The notes: generated from the letters alone by a model not told the origin. A stretch of DNA of 47,517 nt from Microvirga sesbaniae (GCF_025460805.1 NZ_JAMXFJ010000029.1:1-47517), one strand, 5' to 3'. Shown: positions 1 through 8,411, numbered from the stretch's first letter. Numbers and translations: made by a program.

Positions 1-237
1 GGCCGCCAGGCCGACGGTCACCGCCGGGTTGAGGTGGCAGCCGGAGATGTGGCCGATGGCGTACGCCATGGTGAGCACGGACAGCCCGAACGCGAACGAG
101 ACGCCGAGCAGGCCGATGCCGACGTCGGGAAAGGCGGCGGCGATCACCGCGCTGCCGCAGCCGGCGAAGGTGAGCCAGAAGGTGCCGATGCCCTCGGCCA
201 CGCAGCGGTGGATGTTCTGGGTGTTGTGCAGATCCAT
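1..237 (-). CDS. aqpZ: Aquaporin Z-type water channel (N-terminal part, cut by window edge)
   Basis: The 79 visible codons encode the start of a major intrinsic protein: a short leader, a first membrane helix around residues 12-35, a second around 42-60, then the first NPA box in the context CHLNPAVTVG near residue 72. This is the signature of the AqpZ water channel of the inner membrane. The ATG is at 235-237 behind an AGGAGG ribosome binding site five to six bases upstream, which fixes the start. The second half, with the second NPA box and the selectivity residues, lies outside the window, so water versus glycerol selectivity cannot be judged. Confidence 0.92.
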   Translation of the reverse strand, partial: MDLHNTQNIHRCVAEGIGTFWLTFAGCGSAVIAAAFPDVGIGLLGVSFAFGLSVLTMAYAIGHISGCHLNPAVTVGLAA

Positions 238-313
238 GTGGTCCTCCTGTGTGTCAGCGCGGACAGACGTCCCGGAAGCCGTGTGTTCGTCGGGGATCGG
301 TGTCGTGCGAGCC

Positions 314-508
314 TCAGGCGGGAGCCGGCGGAGGGCCGCCGCGGCCACGAAGCCCGCCGCGGCTCGGGCCCCATCGTGCCCGGTCGACAGGTCCCATCCG
401 CACAGACGCGCTCGCAACGACGCCGGGCGGAGGCGTGGGCGCGGCCTCTGCAGCGGAAAGGAAGGGCAGGGCGGACGCGAGCGCCGCCGTCAGCTCGGCC
501 ATTGTCAT
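314..508 (-). CDS. Possible small secreted protein, 64 aa
   Basis: A short open frame with an ATG at 506-508 preceded by a GGGAGA Shine-Dalgarno sequence. Residues 1-22 look like a signal peptide ending in AEA. The remainder is proline, glycine and arginine rich, ending in an RGRGG-like tail that resembles small glycine/arginine-rich exported proteins of methylobacteria. I recognise no domain. It lies head to tail behind aqpZ with a gap of about 76 bases. The composition could also arise by chance in this GC-rich DNA, so the call is weak. Confidence 0.35.
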   Translation of the reverse strand: MTMAELTAALASALPFLSAAEAAPTPPPGVVASASVRMGPVDRARWGPSRGGLRGRGGPPPAPA

Positions 509-848
509 GGCAAGGTCTCCCTTCGGCGAGTCCTTCGCTTGCGCCGGCCCTGTTGCCCGGGCCGTTCTGCTTCGAGGTGAGCTTAGCTCCGTGGCGGGAA
601 ACCGATATCCGGTGAACACCTGAGATTTCACCGGGGAAATCCTGAAACGAGGGGCTGCGACGGATCTTGGCAGCGACCGCTTCGCGGACCCTGTTGCCGT
701 CGAAGGCGGCATTCCCGCGAAGCGTCGCCACATGGCCGCCCCGGTGGTATCATGAACCGGCACGGTCGCGGTGCCGGGCCGCCGGGCGGTGCGTGTCGCG
801 TCAGTCGCCCGGGCTTCATCCGGCGGATCTCCCGAGGGAGACACAGCC
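509..848. other. Intergenic region, nothing clear
   Basis: About 340 bases between the small minus-strand frame and the cyclase gene on the plus strand. Several overlapping frames are open on both strands, but none has a convincing ribosome binding site or protein-like composition. It presumably holds the divergent promoters, but I could not single out a sigma-70 type pair. Confidence 0.4.
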
Positions 849-2606
849 ATGGCAACGGCGAGAGCGGAGCGTCGGCTGGCCGCGATCCTGGCCGCCGACG
901 TCGTCGGCTATTCCCGCCTCGTCGAGCATGACGAGGCCGGGACGCTGTCGGCCCTGAAGGCGCTGCGCCGGGAGGTGATCGATCCGCTGCTGGCCGAGCA
1001 TCAGGGCCGTATCGTCAAGCTGATGGGCGATGGCGCTCTCGTGGAGTTCGGCTCGGTCGTCGATGCCGTCGCGTGCGCGGTCGCCATCCAGAAGAGCGTC
1101 GCCGAGAACCAGGCCGCCATCCCGACGGAGCGACGCATCGTCTTCCGGATCGGCGTCAATCTCGGTGATGTGATCCGCGAGGCTGACGGGGATCTCTACG
1201 GCGACGGCGTCAACATCGCGGCCCGCCTCCAGCCCCTGGCGGATCCGGGCGGCCTTTGCATTTCCGGCACCGCGTACGACCACCTCCAGGGCAAGCTCGA
1301 CTGCGACTACGAGTACCTGGGCGAACGCGCGCTCAAGAACCTGGAGCGGCCGGTGCGGCTGTACCGCGCCCTTCTGGAAAGGAAGACCGCACGAACGGCA
1401 TCGCCCAGGCCCGCACTCCCGGACCGACCGTCCATTGCCGTGCTGCCGTTCAGCACCATGGGGACGGACCCGGAGCAGGACTTCTTCAGCGACGGACTGA
1501 CCGAGGACATCACCACGGCGCTGTCGAAGCTCAAAGGCTTCTTCGTCATCGCCCGCAACACGATGTCCACCTTCAGGGGAAAGCCCGTGGACGTGCGCGC
1601 CATAGGGCGTGAACTCGGCATCCGCTATGTCCTCGAGGGGAGCGTCCGCACATCCGGCAACCGCGTCAGGGTCACGGCGCAGCTCATCGATGCGGCCTCC
1701 GAAGCCCATCTCTGGGCCGAGAGGTACGACGGCGACCTCGGCGACATCTTCGTCATTCAGGACGAGATCACCGCAAGCGTCGTCGGCCGCATCGGGCCGG
1801 AACTCATGGCGGCGGAGCATGCCCGCGAAAGGCTCAAGCCGCATCAAGGCCTCGACGCGTGGGAATGTGTCGTGCGGGCGGCGTTCCTCTGTTCCCAATT
1901 GTCCGAGGAGAGCAGCCGGAAGATGCTCCCCCTGCTCGATCGGGCCATCGGACTGGCTCCCGACTATGCCCAGGCGCTCGCCATGAAGGGCTGGATCATG
2001 ATGTGGCGCGCGTTCCAGGGATGGGAGGACATGGGATACGCCCTGGCCCTTGCCAGGGATGTCGTCCGGCAGGCCATTGCTGCCGACGACAAGGAACCGT
2101 GGGCCTACCTCGCGCAGACAATGACCGCCTATGCGACGCGTGACGATGCCCTGGGGATGGCGGCGATCAGCCAGGCGGTCGCGATCAACCCCAACTCCGC
2201 GTTCGCGCACGGCCAGCTGGGACTCGTGCATGCCAACGGGGGCCGCGCGGCGGATGCCATTCCCTGCATCGACTACGCCCTCAGGCTGAGCCCGCGCGAG
2301 GCTTTTCTCGGCGACTTTCAGTTCTACTACGCGATGGCCTACTTCCAGGGCGCGAATTACGAGCTTGGATTGAGGTATGCCCGGGAGGCGCATCGCTTGC
2401 GGTCCGGCCACGTCTATCCGCTGGTCATCGGCACGACCTGTGCCGGGCTTATGGGCAACCGGGAGGCCGCCACGGACTTGCTCGGACGGCTCAAGTCGCT
2501 CGTCCCCGACATCTCACGGGCCTGGGTCGGGGCAACATCGTGTTTCGTCCGCGCCGAGGACCGGGCGCGCCTGGTCGAGGGGCTGGCCCGTGCCGGCCTG
2601 GATTGA
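849..2606 (+). CDS. Class III adenylate/guanylate cyclase with TPR-containing C-terminal half
   Basis: This 585-residue protein has three parts. Residues 8-180 are a class III nucleotide cyclase catalytic domain. The two metal-binding aspartates are visible at D17 (AADVVGYS) and D61 (KLMGDGALVEF), and a GDGVNIAARL segment matches the end of the domain where the transition-state Asn and Arg sit. Residues 195-320 resemble the TolB/FlgO-like region usual in this family (SIAVLPF, then a FSDGLTEDI block). The C-terminal 250 residues are TPR-like helical repeats. No membrane segment is seen, so it should be cytoplasmic and make cAMP or cGMP from ATP or GTP. The start is the ATG after GAGGGAGAC; an in-frame ATG 78 bases earlier has no ribosome binding site. 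Its C-terminus resembles that of the SARP-like regulator at 3747. Confidence 0.9.
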   Translation: MATARAERRLAAILAADVVGYSRLVEHDEAGTLSALKALRREVIDPLLAEHQGRIVKLMGDGALVEFGSVVDAVACAVAIQKSVAENQAAIPTERRIVFRIGVNLGDVIREADGDLYGDGVNIAARLQPLADPGGLCISGTAYDHLQGKLDCDYEYLGERALKNLERPVRLYRALLERKTARTASPRPALPDRPSIAVLPFSTMGTDPEQDFFSDGLTEDITTALSKLKGFFVIARNTMSTFRGKPVDVRAIGRELGIRYVLEGSVRTSGNRVRVTAQLIDAASEAHLWAERYDGDLGDIFVIQDEITASVVGRIGPELMAAEHARERLKPHQGLDAWECVVRAAFLCSQLSEESSRKMLPLLDRAIGLAPDYAQALAMKGWIMMWRAFQGWEDMGYALALARDVVRQAIAADDKEPWAYLAQTMTAYATRDDALGMAAISQAVAINPNSAFAHGQLGLVHANGGRAADAIPCIDYALRLSPREAFLGDFQFYYAMAYFQGANYELGLRYAREAHRLRSGHVYPLVIGTTCAGLMGNREAATDLLGRLKSLVPDISRAWVGATSCFVRAEDRARLVEGLARAGLD

Positions 2607-2666
2607 CGGGCCGGATCGGGCGCGGGAACGGGCCGCTCGCCGGTGAAAGGCTCGCCGTGATCGGGG

Positions 2667-2924
2667 TTACGCGCACCATGGGCCAATGGCACCCAGCGGC
2701 ATCTCGTGAAAGACCCGCTCTTCGGGCGATGCGACACGGGCGAGGGCCTCCCGGATCACTTCCGCCATCCTGGGCTCGATCCCTTCGACATGCTCGAGCC
2801 GGTCGGCAAGGCCCGCGAGCTGCTCGAGGGTGTGGATCTCCTCCCGCTTGAGCACGGCCCAGGCGATGGGGGGCAGATAGAGACCGTCGATGGGTCCGGC
2901 GCAGGTGTCATAGAAACGGGGCAT
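2667..2924 (-). CDS. Small protein resembling the RNA polymerase alpha-subunit C-terminal domain, 85 aa
   Basis: The ATG at 2922-2924 follows a strong GGAGAG site. Residues 15-65 run as helix, KREEIHTLEQLAGL, then a helix-hairpin-helix-like GIEPRMAEVIREAL. This order of elements matches the alpha-CTD fold (the canonical domain has LKxExIxxIGDL followed by the NLGxKSLxEI hairpin). The Arg and Asn that contact UP-element DNA in true alpha-CTDs appear to be replaced here by hydrophobic residues. Function is unknown; a protein-contact role is my inference. It is convergent with the cyclase gene, 60 bases from its stop. Confidence 0.65.
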   Translation of the reverse strand: MPRFYDTCAGPIDGLYLPPIAWAVLKREEIHTLEQLAGLADRLEHVEGIEPRMAEVIREALARVASPEERVFHEMPLGAIGPWCA

Positions 2925-3017
2925 GGAACTCTCCTGATTGACGCCCGGTCCTGTGCGCGGCCACCGCGCGGCGACGCCATCGGCGCGCGACGGCCCGAGG
3001 CTCCGTCCGGAGCCTTG

Positions 3018-3123
3018 GCGCATCATGCGAAAAAGTGGACCCGGTTTTTCGCATGATGCGCCGGCCAAGAGCGGAGCATCGGATCCGATCCCAAACCTGG
3101 GTCCCCTTTTGGGTCCGATGCTC
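3018..3123. repeat. Composite palindromic intergenic element (double hairpin)
   Basis: Two hairpins lie side by side. The first has 17-base perfect arms at 3018-3034 and 3045-3061 around GTGGACCCGG. The second runs from GAGCATCGGA at 3074 to TCCGATGCTC at 3122. Related elements occur at 8252, 11226, 14509, 18072, 37495 and 45622, so this is a dispersed family. It sits between two minus-strand genes and could act as a terminator for the upstream one. Confidence 0.85.
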
Positions 3124-3194
3124 TGGCGGCGGGCGCCGCTCCCCGGCAAAGCGCCCGGTTGCGGCGGTTTTGGCCCGGCAGCCCTGAGCCGGCG

Positions 3195-3344
3195 TCATGT
3201 CGCTTCTCCGAAGGGTCGACACAGCCGGTGCTCTCCCGGGCTCATCGAGGGTTGCTTCGGCACAGCCTCAGGGGGCGGAGGACCGTCCGGCACCGTGATG
3301 GTGACCCGCTGGCCGGAGCGGGGATCGAGGAAGGTCAGAATCAT
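3195..3344 (-). CDS. Small conserved-looking protein of unknown function, 49 aa
   Basis: The ATG at 3342-3344 follows GGGAGG. The first half reads MILTFLDPRSGQRVTITVP, a compact beta-hairpin-like stretch that I remember from short hypothetical proteins of related genera. The second half is proline rich. No catalytic or binding motif is visible. The strong ribosome binding site is the main argument that it is real. Confidence 0.5.
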   Translation of the reverse strand: MILTFLDPRSGQRVTITVPDGPPPPEAVPKQPSMSPGEHRLCRPFGEAT

Positions 3345-3746
3345 GGCATCCTCCCGGGATGGATCCCAGTCGGTGTTGGCTTCATGCCCGCAGGGCGGTC
3401 TTGTCCTGCGTTCTGTCGCTACCATGCCCTTCCGGTGTCATCGGATCGTGACCGACGCGTGAACTTCATCGACCGGCCGGAGAAAATGTCCGGCATTTGG
3501 TACGATTTCACGATGGGCTCACGCGCCTCTTACGGCCGCGGTGAAGAGTGCCGTGGTGGCATTCATCCAGATCGAGCAGCCAGAATGATATGGCCGGCGC
3601 GCCAGATGTTATACCGTGGTGGAGCGACAGACCCGGATGGGCAACCTCACTTTTGGGTCCGATGCTCCAGCGTTGCTTTTTCTTGCGGTGATTCGAAAGC
3701 GCACCTATCCTTTTCGTCATTGCTTCCAACGGCAGAGGCATTGGCC
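3345..3746. other. Intergenic region upstream of the SARP-like regulator
   Basis: About 400 bases between divergent genes. A half copy of the palindromic element (CACTTTTGGGTCCGATGCTCC) lies at 3648-3668. No confident promoter or operator was identified, and no credible small gene was seen. Confidence 0.4.
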
Positions 3747-5540
3747 ATGAACAGCCACCGAGCCGACCCGTTATGCCGAATATTTCTCTTGGGTCCCCTG
3801 ACAGTCCAGGATGGCGCGGGCACGGTCAGGACGCCGCGGGGGCAGAAGGTCCAGGCGCTGGTTGCGATGCTGGCGCTTGCTCCGCGGGGCGCCCGCAGCC
3901 GCGTGTGGCTGCGCGACAAGCTCTGGAGCGATCGTCAGGAGGAGCAGGCCAGTGCCAGTCTCCGGCAGGCCCTCACCGAATTGCGCAAAGCGCTCGGTCC
4001 GCTGGCGCAGGATATCCTGAATGCCGACAAGAACACGGTTTCTCTCGATCTCGACCGCGTGTGGACCGACATCCGGGCGACAGAGACCAGCGAGGGCAGC
4101 GATCTTGACGTGGCGTCGGCCGGCCCGGACCGCGAGCTGCTGGAAGGGATCGATATCGGCGATCCGGAATTCGAGGAATGGCTGAGCCTGGAGCGTCAGT
4201 TCTGGGCGAGCCGGATGGAGGCCATCGAGGCGGGAGCCCGGGGAAAGCGAAGCCGCCTGCCGAGCCACGCGTTCGTTCATGGGAACAATGCTCCATCGCA
4301 GCGTACCGAGACCGCGATCCCGAAGGCCGCGACACGCGTCCATATCGGAATTCTTCCGGCCATTGCCGTGGGAAACGTGCCGATCAGCCTGGGCGACCGG
4401 GTCAACGAACTCGTTGCCAAAAGCCTGCTCGAGACCGGAGAGGTCAGGGTCACGGACCTCTGGTCGTCCATCGCCCCGGCGGGCGACGGCGCGGGCAGGG
4501 CGGTCGGTACCGGCGACCCTGTGCCCGAACTCGTTCAGACCCGGTTCCTCTTCCAATGTCGGGCGACCGGTTCGAACGGAGCCATTCAGGTCACGCTCTG
4601 CGTGCAAAGAGCCTCCGACCGTTCGCTGATCTGGGTCGACAGCGAGCATGTCTCCGCGCGCTCGCAGGAAACGGACCATCTGTCTCTCGTGGCTCCGATC
4701 ATACGGCGCGCCGTGGACGGCGTTCTGAAGATTCTCGTTCAGAGCCCGTCAAGGGATGGCGAGGACCTGTCGGGTTCCGCGCTTGTTCTCTCCGCCATCG
4801 ACCGGATCTTCCGGTTGTCGAAGGATGACCTGGACCAGGCCGAGACAATCCTTCGTTCCGCCATCGAGCTGGCGCCGTCCTCGCAGGCTTATGCCTGGCT
4901 CGCCTTTCTCCTCACGTTCCGTGTCGGGCAGCGGTTCTCCCACAATGTCCGTCCCCTGCTCGAGGAAGCTCAGTTCCTCAGCCACAAGGCTCTGGCGCTC
5001 GATTCCCAGAATGCCCTGACGCTGGCGCTGGTCGGCCATACGCATTCCTACCTTTTCGGCGAATACGACATTGCGGCGAATCTCTTCGAGCGGGCGATCA
5101 GGATCAATCCGACCCAGCCCTTGAGCTGGGATCTCTACTCGATGCTTCATGCCTATATAGGACGCCCCGAGACAGGATTGCGCTGCGCGCAATGGGCGCG
5201 GGAGCTCGGGACATCCAGTCCGTACCGCTTCTACTTCGATACATCCTGCTGCATCACGGCGTCCCTGTCGGGACGACACCAGGAGGCAGTCCGCGTCGGA
5301 CGGATGGTGATGGAGGATCGGCCGCAGTTCAACTCGATCCTGCGCTACCTCGTGTCGAGCTACGCTCATCTTGGAGACAAGGAAGCATCCCAGGACATCC
5401 TGGCCCGGCTGAAAGCGGTCGAGCCAGACTTTTCCATCGAAGCTCTCCGCGATGCGCAGTATCCGCTGCTTCGCTCCGAAGGGGGAGCGGCATTCATCGA
5501 GGGGCTGATCAAGGCAGGGGTGCGCCGTGTGACGACCTGA
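3747..5540 (+). CDS. SARP/OmpR-type winged-helix transcriptional regulator with TPR domain
   Basis: This is a 597-residue cytoplasmic regulator. Residues 10-108 form a SARP-like winged helix: a short beta strand region (CRIFLLGPLTV), TPRGQKVQALVAMLA, then WLRDKLWSDRQEEQASASL and the following helix. SARP proteins use this fold to bind direct repeats and recruit RNA polymerase. Residues 195-320 resemble the TolB/FlgO-like segment also found in the cyclase at 849. Residues 330-590 are TPR-like repeats ending in a FIEGLIKAGV tail comparable to the cyclase ending. The ATG at 3747 gives the canonical N-terminus; the open frame extends upstream but without protein-like sequence. It is 25 bases ahead of the PAP2 gene and probably co-transcribed with it, so it likely controls its own operon (inference). 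Confidence 0.82.
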   Translation: MNSHRADPLCRIFLLGPLTVQDGAGTVRTPRGQKVQALVAMLALAPRGARSRVWLRDKLWSDRQEEQASASLRQALTELRKALGPLAQDILNADKNTVSLDLDRVWTDIRATETSEGSDLDVASAGPDRELLEGIDIGDPEFEEWLSLERQFWASRMEAIEAGARGKRSRLPSHAFVHGNNAPSQRTETAIPKAATRVHIGILPAIAVGNVPISLGDRVNELVAKSLLETGEVRVTDLWSSIAPAGDGAGRAVGTGDPVPELVQTRFLFQCRATGSNGAIQVTLCVQRASDRSLIWVDSEHVSARSQETDHLSLVAPIIRRAVDGVLKILVQSPSRDGEDLSGSALVLSAIDRIFRLSKDDLDQAETILRSAIELAPSSQAYAWLAFLLTFRVGQRFSHNVRPLLEEAQFLSHKALALDSQNALTLALVGHTHSYLFGEYDIAANLFERAIRINPTQPLSWDLYSMLHAYIGRPETGLRCAQWARELGTSSPYRFYFDTSCCITASLSGRHQEAVRVGRMVMEDRPQFNSILRYLVSSYAHLGDKEASQDILARLKAVEPDFSIEALRDAQYPLLRSEGGAAFIEGLIKAGVRRVTT

Positions 5541-5565
5541 TCGCAACCTATTCCGGGAGGAGCAG

Positions 5566-6537
5566 ATGGTTGACTCGAAGATGAAAGCGGATGCCCCATC
5601 GGCTCGATTTGCGAACTTCCTCAATCAGCATCGATGGGTTGTCCGTGGCGGAACGCTCGTCCCGTTCGACATTCCGGCCCGGACGAGTGCGTCCCCAAGC
5701 GCGCGGCAGCCCGAAGGAGACCTCGAACTGCCGCTCGTCGAGCCCACCGCGGGTCCGAGTTTCGCGACGATGAACCGTTCGGTCTTGAACAAATCGATCC
5801 TCAACAAGAACAAATCGACCTTCAACAAAGGTTCCTTGAACAAGAACAAAGCTCTGGCGCCGGCAGGGGGCGGCTTCGAGGAAGCCCTTCTCCCGGCGCT
5901 CGAACTGCGCCGGCTCCACCAGGGGACGGGACCGCTCGGCGCGCCGCTGCGCCGCTTCGTATGGGAGTGCATCGATATCGAGGCCCCACCCGGACCCGAT
6001 CGCACCCGTTTCGAGATCGAGCAACTGCTCGCCCTGCAAAATGATCTCCAGGAGAGGGAGCGCCGCCGCCCCGACATCCTCCTCGAAGCCACGCTGGACC
6101 TCACGGCTTTCACCCGTCCTCTCAGCATCGAAGGGCAGCACGGCTATGCGGCCACGTACAGCCTGTTCTTCACGATTCTCGCCCTGTGCGAATATGTCGG
6201 CCTGATCTACAAGGACCGCTTCGGCCGCGCGCGGCCCAACCAGTTCGATCCGCGGGTGAGACCGATGCTGCCCAACCCCGGCCACTCGTCCTACCCGAGC
6301 AATCACGCTTTCCAGTGTTTCTCGATCGCATACGCCTTCAGCTCCCTTCTTCCCGAGCATCCGGGGTCGGCTGAACTCTTCAACGCGGCTCAGCGCGTTG
6401 CGGGAAACCGCGAGTGGGCCGGACTTCACTATCCCAGCGACACGCAGGCCGGAAAGCACCTGGCCCGACGCTTTCTGCCGTATCTGGTCGAGGCATGCGC
6501 CGACATGCTCGGCGAGGCCCGTGAGGAGTGGATCTGA
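5566..6537 (+). CDS. PAP2 / vanadium haloperoxidase-fold phosphatase with Asn-Lys-rich insert
   Basis: This 323-residue protein carries the three PAP2 signature motifs in its C-terminal half. They are K216-x6-R223-P, then P-S245-N-H247 (usual form PSGH), then N-R282-x5-H288-x3-D292. These residues bind phosphate or vanadate and include the nucleophilic His. A single hydrophobic stretch near residues 195-215 precedes the first motif, so a soluble or peripherally bound enzyme is more likely than a six-helix lipid phosphatase. Residues 69-95 contain repeated LNK/NK units, a low-complexity segment unlike the rest. The ATG follows GGGAGGAGC. It sits 25 bases after the SARP-like regulator and 25 before the protease. 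The substrate is unknown; acid phosphatase or haloperoxidase activity are both possible. Confidence 0.82.
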   Translation: MVDSKMKADAPSARFANFLNQHRWVVRGGTLVPFDIPARTSASPSARQPEGDLELPLVEPTAGPSFATMNRSVLNKSILNKNKSTFNKGSLNKNKALAPAGGGFEEALLPALELRRLHQGTGPLGAPLRRFVWECIDIEAPPGPDRTRFEIEQLLALQNDLQERERRRPDILLEATLDLTAFTRPLSIEGQHGYAATYSLFFTILALCEYVGLIYKDRFGRARPNQFDPRVRPMLPNPGHSSYPSNHAFQCFSIAYAFSSLLPEHPGSAELFNAAQRVAGNREWAGLHYPSDTQAGKHLARRFLPYLVEACADMLGEAREEWI

Positions 6538-6562
6538 CCAGTCGCGCCATGGAGAATCGATC

Positions 6563-8251
6563 ATGAGTGATCAATATCGAAGCTCTGCCGATCATGTCCC
6601 TCATGCCCCGGCGCATGACGACAAGCCTTACCCGCCATACTACTATCTTTGGCATCTCTGCGTGCTCGGCGTCCTTCGCGCGGAACGCGTGGATGGATCG
6701 CCCTGTCCCGACATCGTCGGATCGGTGTGGGATGATCTCGATGCGGATCACGGCTCCGAGGCCCATCATCCAACGACGATTGCGATGATCGACGTCGGGG
6801 TCGGGCATCACCACCCCAACCTGATGCAGGTCGATATGAACCGGGCCATCGACCTGGTCACCCATCGATACGGGGCTCGCAGGGTCCGCATCGACACAAA
6901 CGGGGACCTGAAGCCCGAGAAGGAGCTTCCGTTCTTTCGTGATCTGAAGATCGAAGGCCTGGACCTGGATCTCTTCTCCGAGGACGAAAAGACGGCGCTG
7001 ATCTCCTTCGCTGACAGGCTTCGGGCATCCAATGGCGTGCTCCATATGACGGAGACCCTCGACGCCGCCTTGCCGTCCCATGGAACCGCCGTCGCCGGTC
7101 TGGCGGTCGGCGATCCGGGCTTGGTGCACATGGCAGGCGGTCGCATGGTCGAACCCGTTTCCCTGCACGATTTCGTGGAGCGGCCCGACGGGCGGTCGCT
7201 GAGAATCCGGGACAATGTCGTTCCCTATGTCGGGGTCGATCCATTCTCCACGCTCGTCCCGATCAAGACGTCTTTCGACGAGGATCCGTGGCCGCTGATG
7301 GCGGCACTTCTCTACGCGTATCAGATCGGTTCGGACGTGATCCTCCTGCCCAGGGACATTCCGGATCCGACCCGTGGGATCCTGACGGTGACGAAGGCGC
7401 AGAACGCGCAGGAGTGCCGGAACGACAGTCCGTCTGGGACGACCCGTCGCGACAGCGGGACAGCACCGGACGAATGGACGATCCTGAAAAAGCTTCTCAT
7501 CGCGGTCAGCAAAAAAATTCCCGTCGTCTGCGCGGCCGGGAATTCCGGCGAGAGCCAGCTCATCTATCCGGCCTGTCTGGCAGGCGAGAAGGAACCCGAC
7601 GGTCGGGAGTCCAATGGCATCATTGCCGTGGGGGCCGTGAACGCGGATGGCCGCCGCGCCGGCTACAGCAATTACGGAATGGGCCTGACCGTGGTCGCAC
7701 CGTCCAACGACGGAGAAATCTACAACGAACATCAGGCTCGTATCGACTGGGGCAACCCGGCGACGAAACTCCACCCGTATGGGCTGGGCTCCCACCGTGA
7801 GATTCCCTACAGCCACTACACGATTGCCACCACCGACCTGCCGGGGGCCTGGGGATATGCCGGCGGGAGCGTGCCCTATGTCGCCAACCTGCCGCCTGAG
7901 AACAACCCGGGCTTCGCCGGAGGCTACTATACCGGCTTCGGCGGCACCTCTGCGGCGGCTGGGCTGACCGCCGGTGTTGTGGCTCTCATGAGCAGGGCCC
8001 ACAAGGCGCGCGCCGGGCGTGATGCTCGGCTGACGGGGATCGAGGCCAAGATGATCCTGATGCGCGCTGCGAACATGCGCCCGGACCGGCTCCAGAGTGG
8101 AGGCGGCGGCAAGTCGCGCGGGTCCGCGTTCGAGCCCGATCCGATGAACGGCCAGGCCGAGGCGAAGGCCGATCCTAAGGTCTTTTTCGGCGCTGGTCTC
8201 GTCGATGCCGCTGAAGCGGTCCGGACCGTGAAACAATCCGCTGGAGCCTAA
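6563..8251 (+). CDS. Subtilisin-like (S8) serine peptidase, no visible signal peptide
   Basis: This is a 562-residue S8 family peptidase with a complete catalytic set: D77 in IAMIDVGVG, H173 in PSHGTAVAGL, N327 (oxyanion hole) in CAAGNSGE and S463 in GGTSAAAG. The N-terminal 65 residues, rich in Tyr and His, do not form an export signal, so a cytoplasmic enzyme or one needing a partner for export is implied. The segment from residue 95 to 170, between Asp and His, is longer than in classical subtilisins. The ATG at 6563 has a GGAGA site; the frame is open further upstream only because it overlaps the preceding gene. It is the last gene of the SARP-PAP2-peptidase run, and the stop codon is followed immediately by a hairpin element. 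Target proteins are unknown. Confidence 0.88.
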   Translation: MSDQYRSSADHVPHAPAHDDKPYPPYYYLWHLCVLGVLRAERVDGSPCPDIVGSVWDDLDADHGSEAHHPTTIAMIDVGVGHHHPNLMQVDMNRAIDLVTHRYGARRVRIDTNGDLKPEKELPFFRDLKIEGLDLDLFSEDEKTALISFADRLRASNGVLHMTETLDAALPSHGTAVAGLAVGDPGLVHMAGGRMVEPVSLHDFVERPDGRSLRIRDNVVPYVGVDPFSTLVPIKTSFDEDPWPLMAALLYAYQIGSDVILLPRDIPDPTRGILTVTKAQNAQECRNDSPSGTTRRDSGTAPDEWTILKKLLIAVSKKIPVVCAAGNSGESQLIYPACLAGEKEPDGRESNGIIAVGAVNADGRRAGYSNYGMGLTVVAPSNDGEIYNEHQARIDWGNPATKLHPYGLGSHREIPYSHYTIATTDLPGAWGYAGGSVPYVANLPPENNPGFAGGYYTGFGGTSAAAGLTAGVVALMSRAHKARAGRDARLTGIEAKMILMRAANMRPDRLQSGGGGKSRGSAFEPDPMNGQAEAKADPKVFFGAGLVDAAEAVRTVKQSAGA

Positions 8252-8302
8252 AGCATCGGACCCGAAAGTGGACTTGCACTTTTGGGATCCATCCGATGCT
8301 TT
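8252..8302. repeat. Palindromic element directly after the peptidase stop codon
   Basis: AAGCATCGGA and TCCGATGCTT form the outer arms, and CCCGAAAGTG pairs imperfectly with CACTTTTGGG inside. It belongs to the same family as 11226-11277. Its position abutting the stop suggests it serves as the operon terminator or 3' end stabiliser. Confidence 0.8.
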
Positions 8303-8411
8303 CTTCTTGATCGGCGCATCGTGCGGACGAAAGCGGGCCACGCTCGTGACCCGAACCATGCGCCGCTTCAAGGAATGAGCATCGGAGAATCGGGATGGCC
8401 GTCTCTCCCCT

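Noticed and set aside
816..2411. 531-codon minus-strand frame antisense to the nucleotide cyclase
   Set aside because: It mirrors the codon structure of the cyclase and has no ribosome binding site or recognisable domain.
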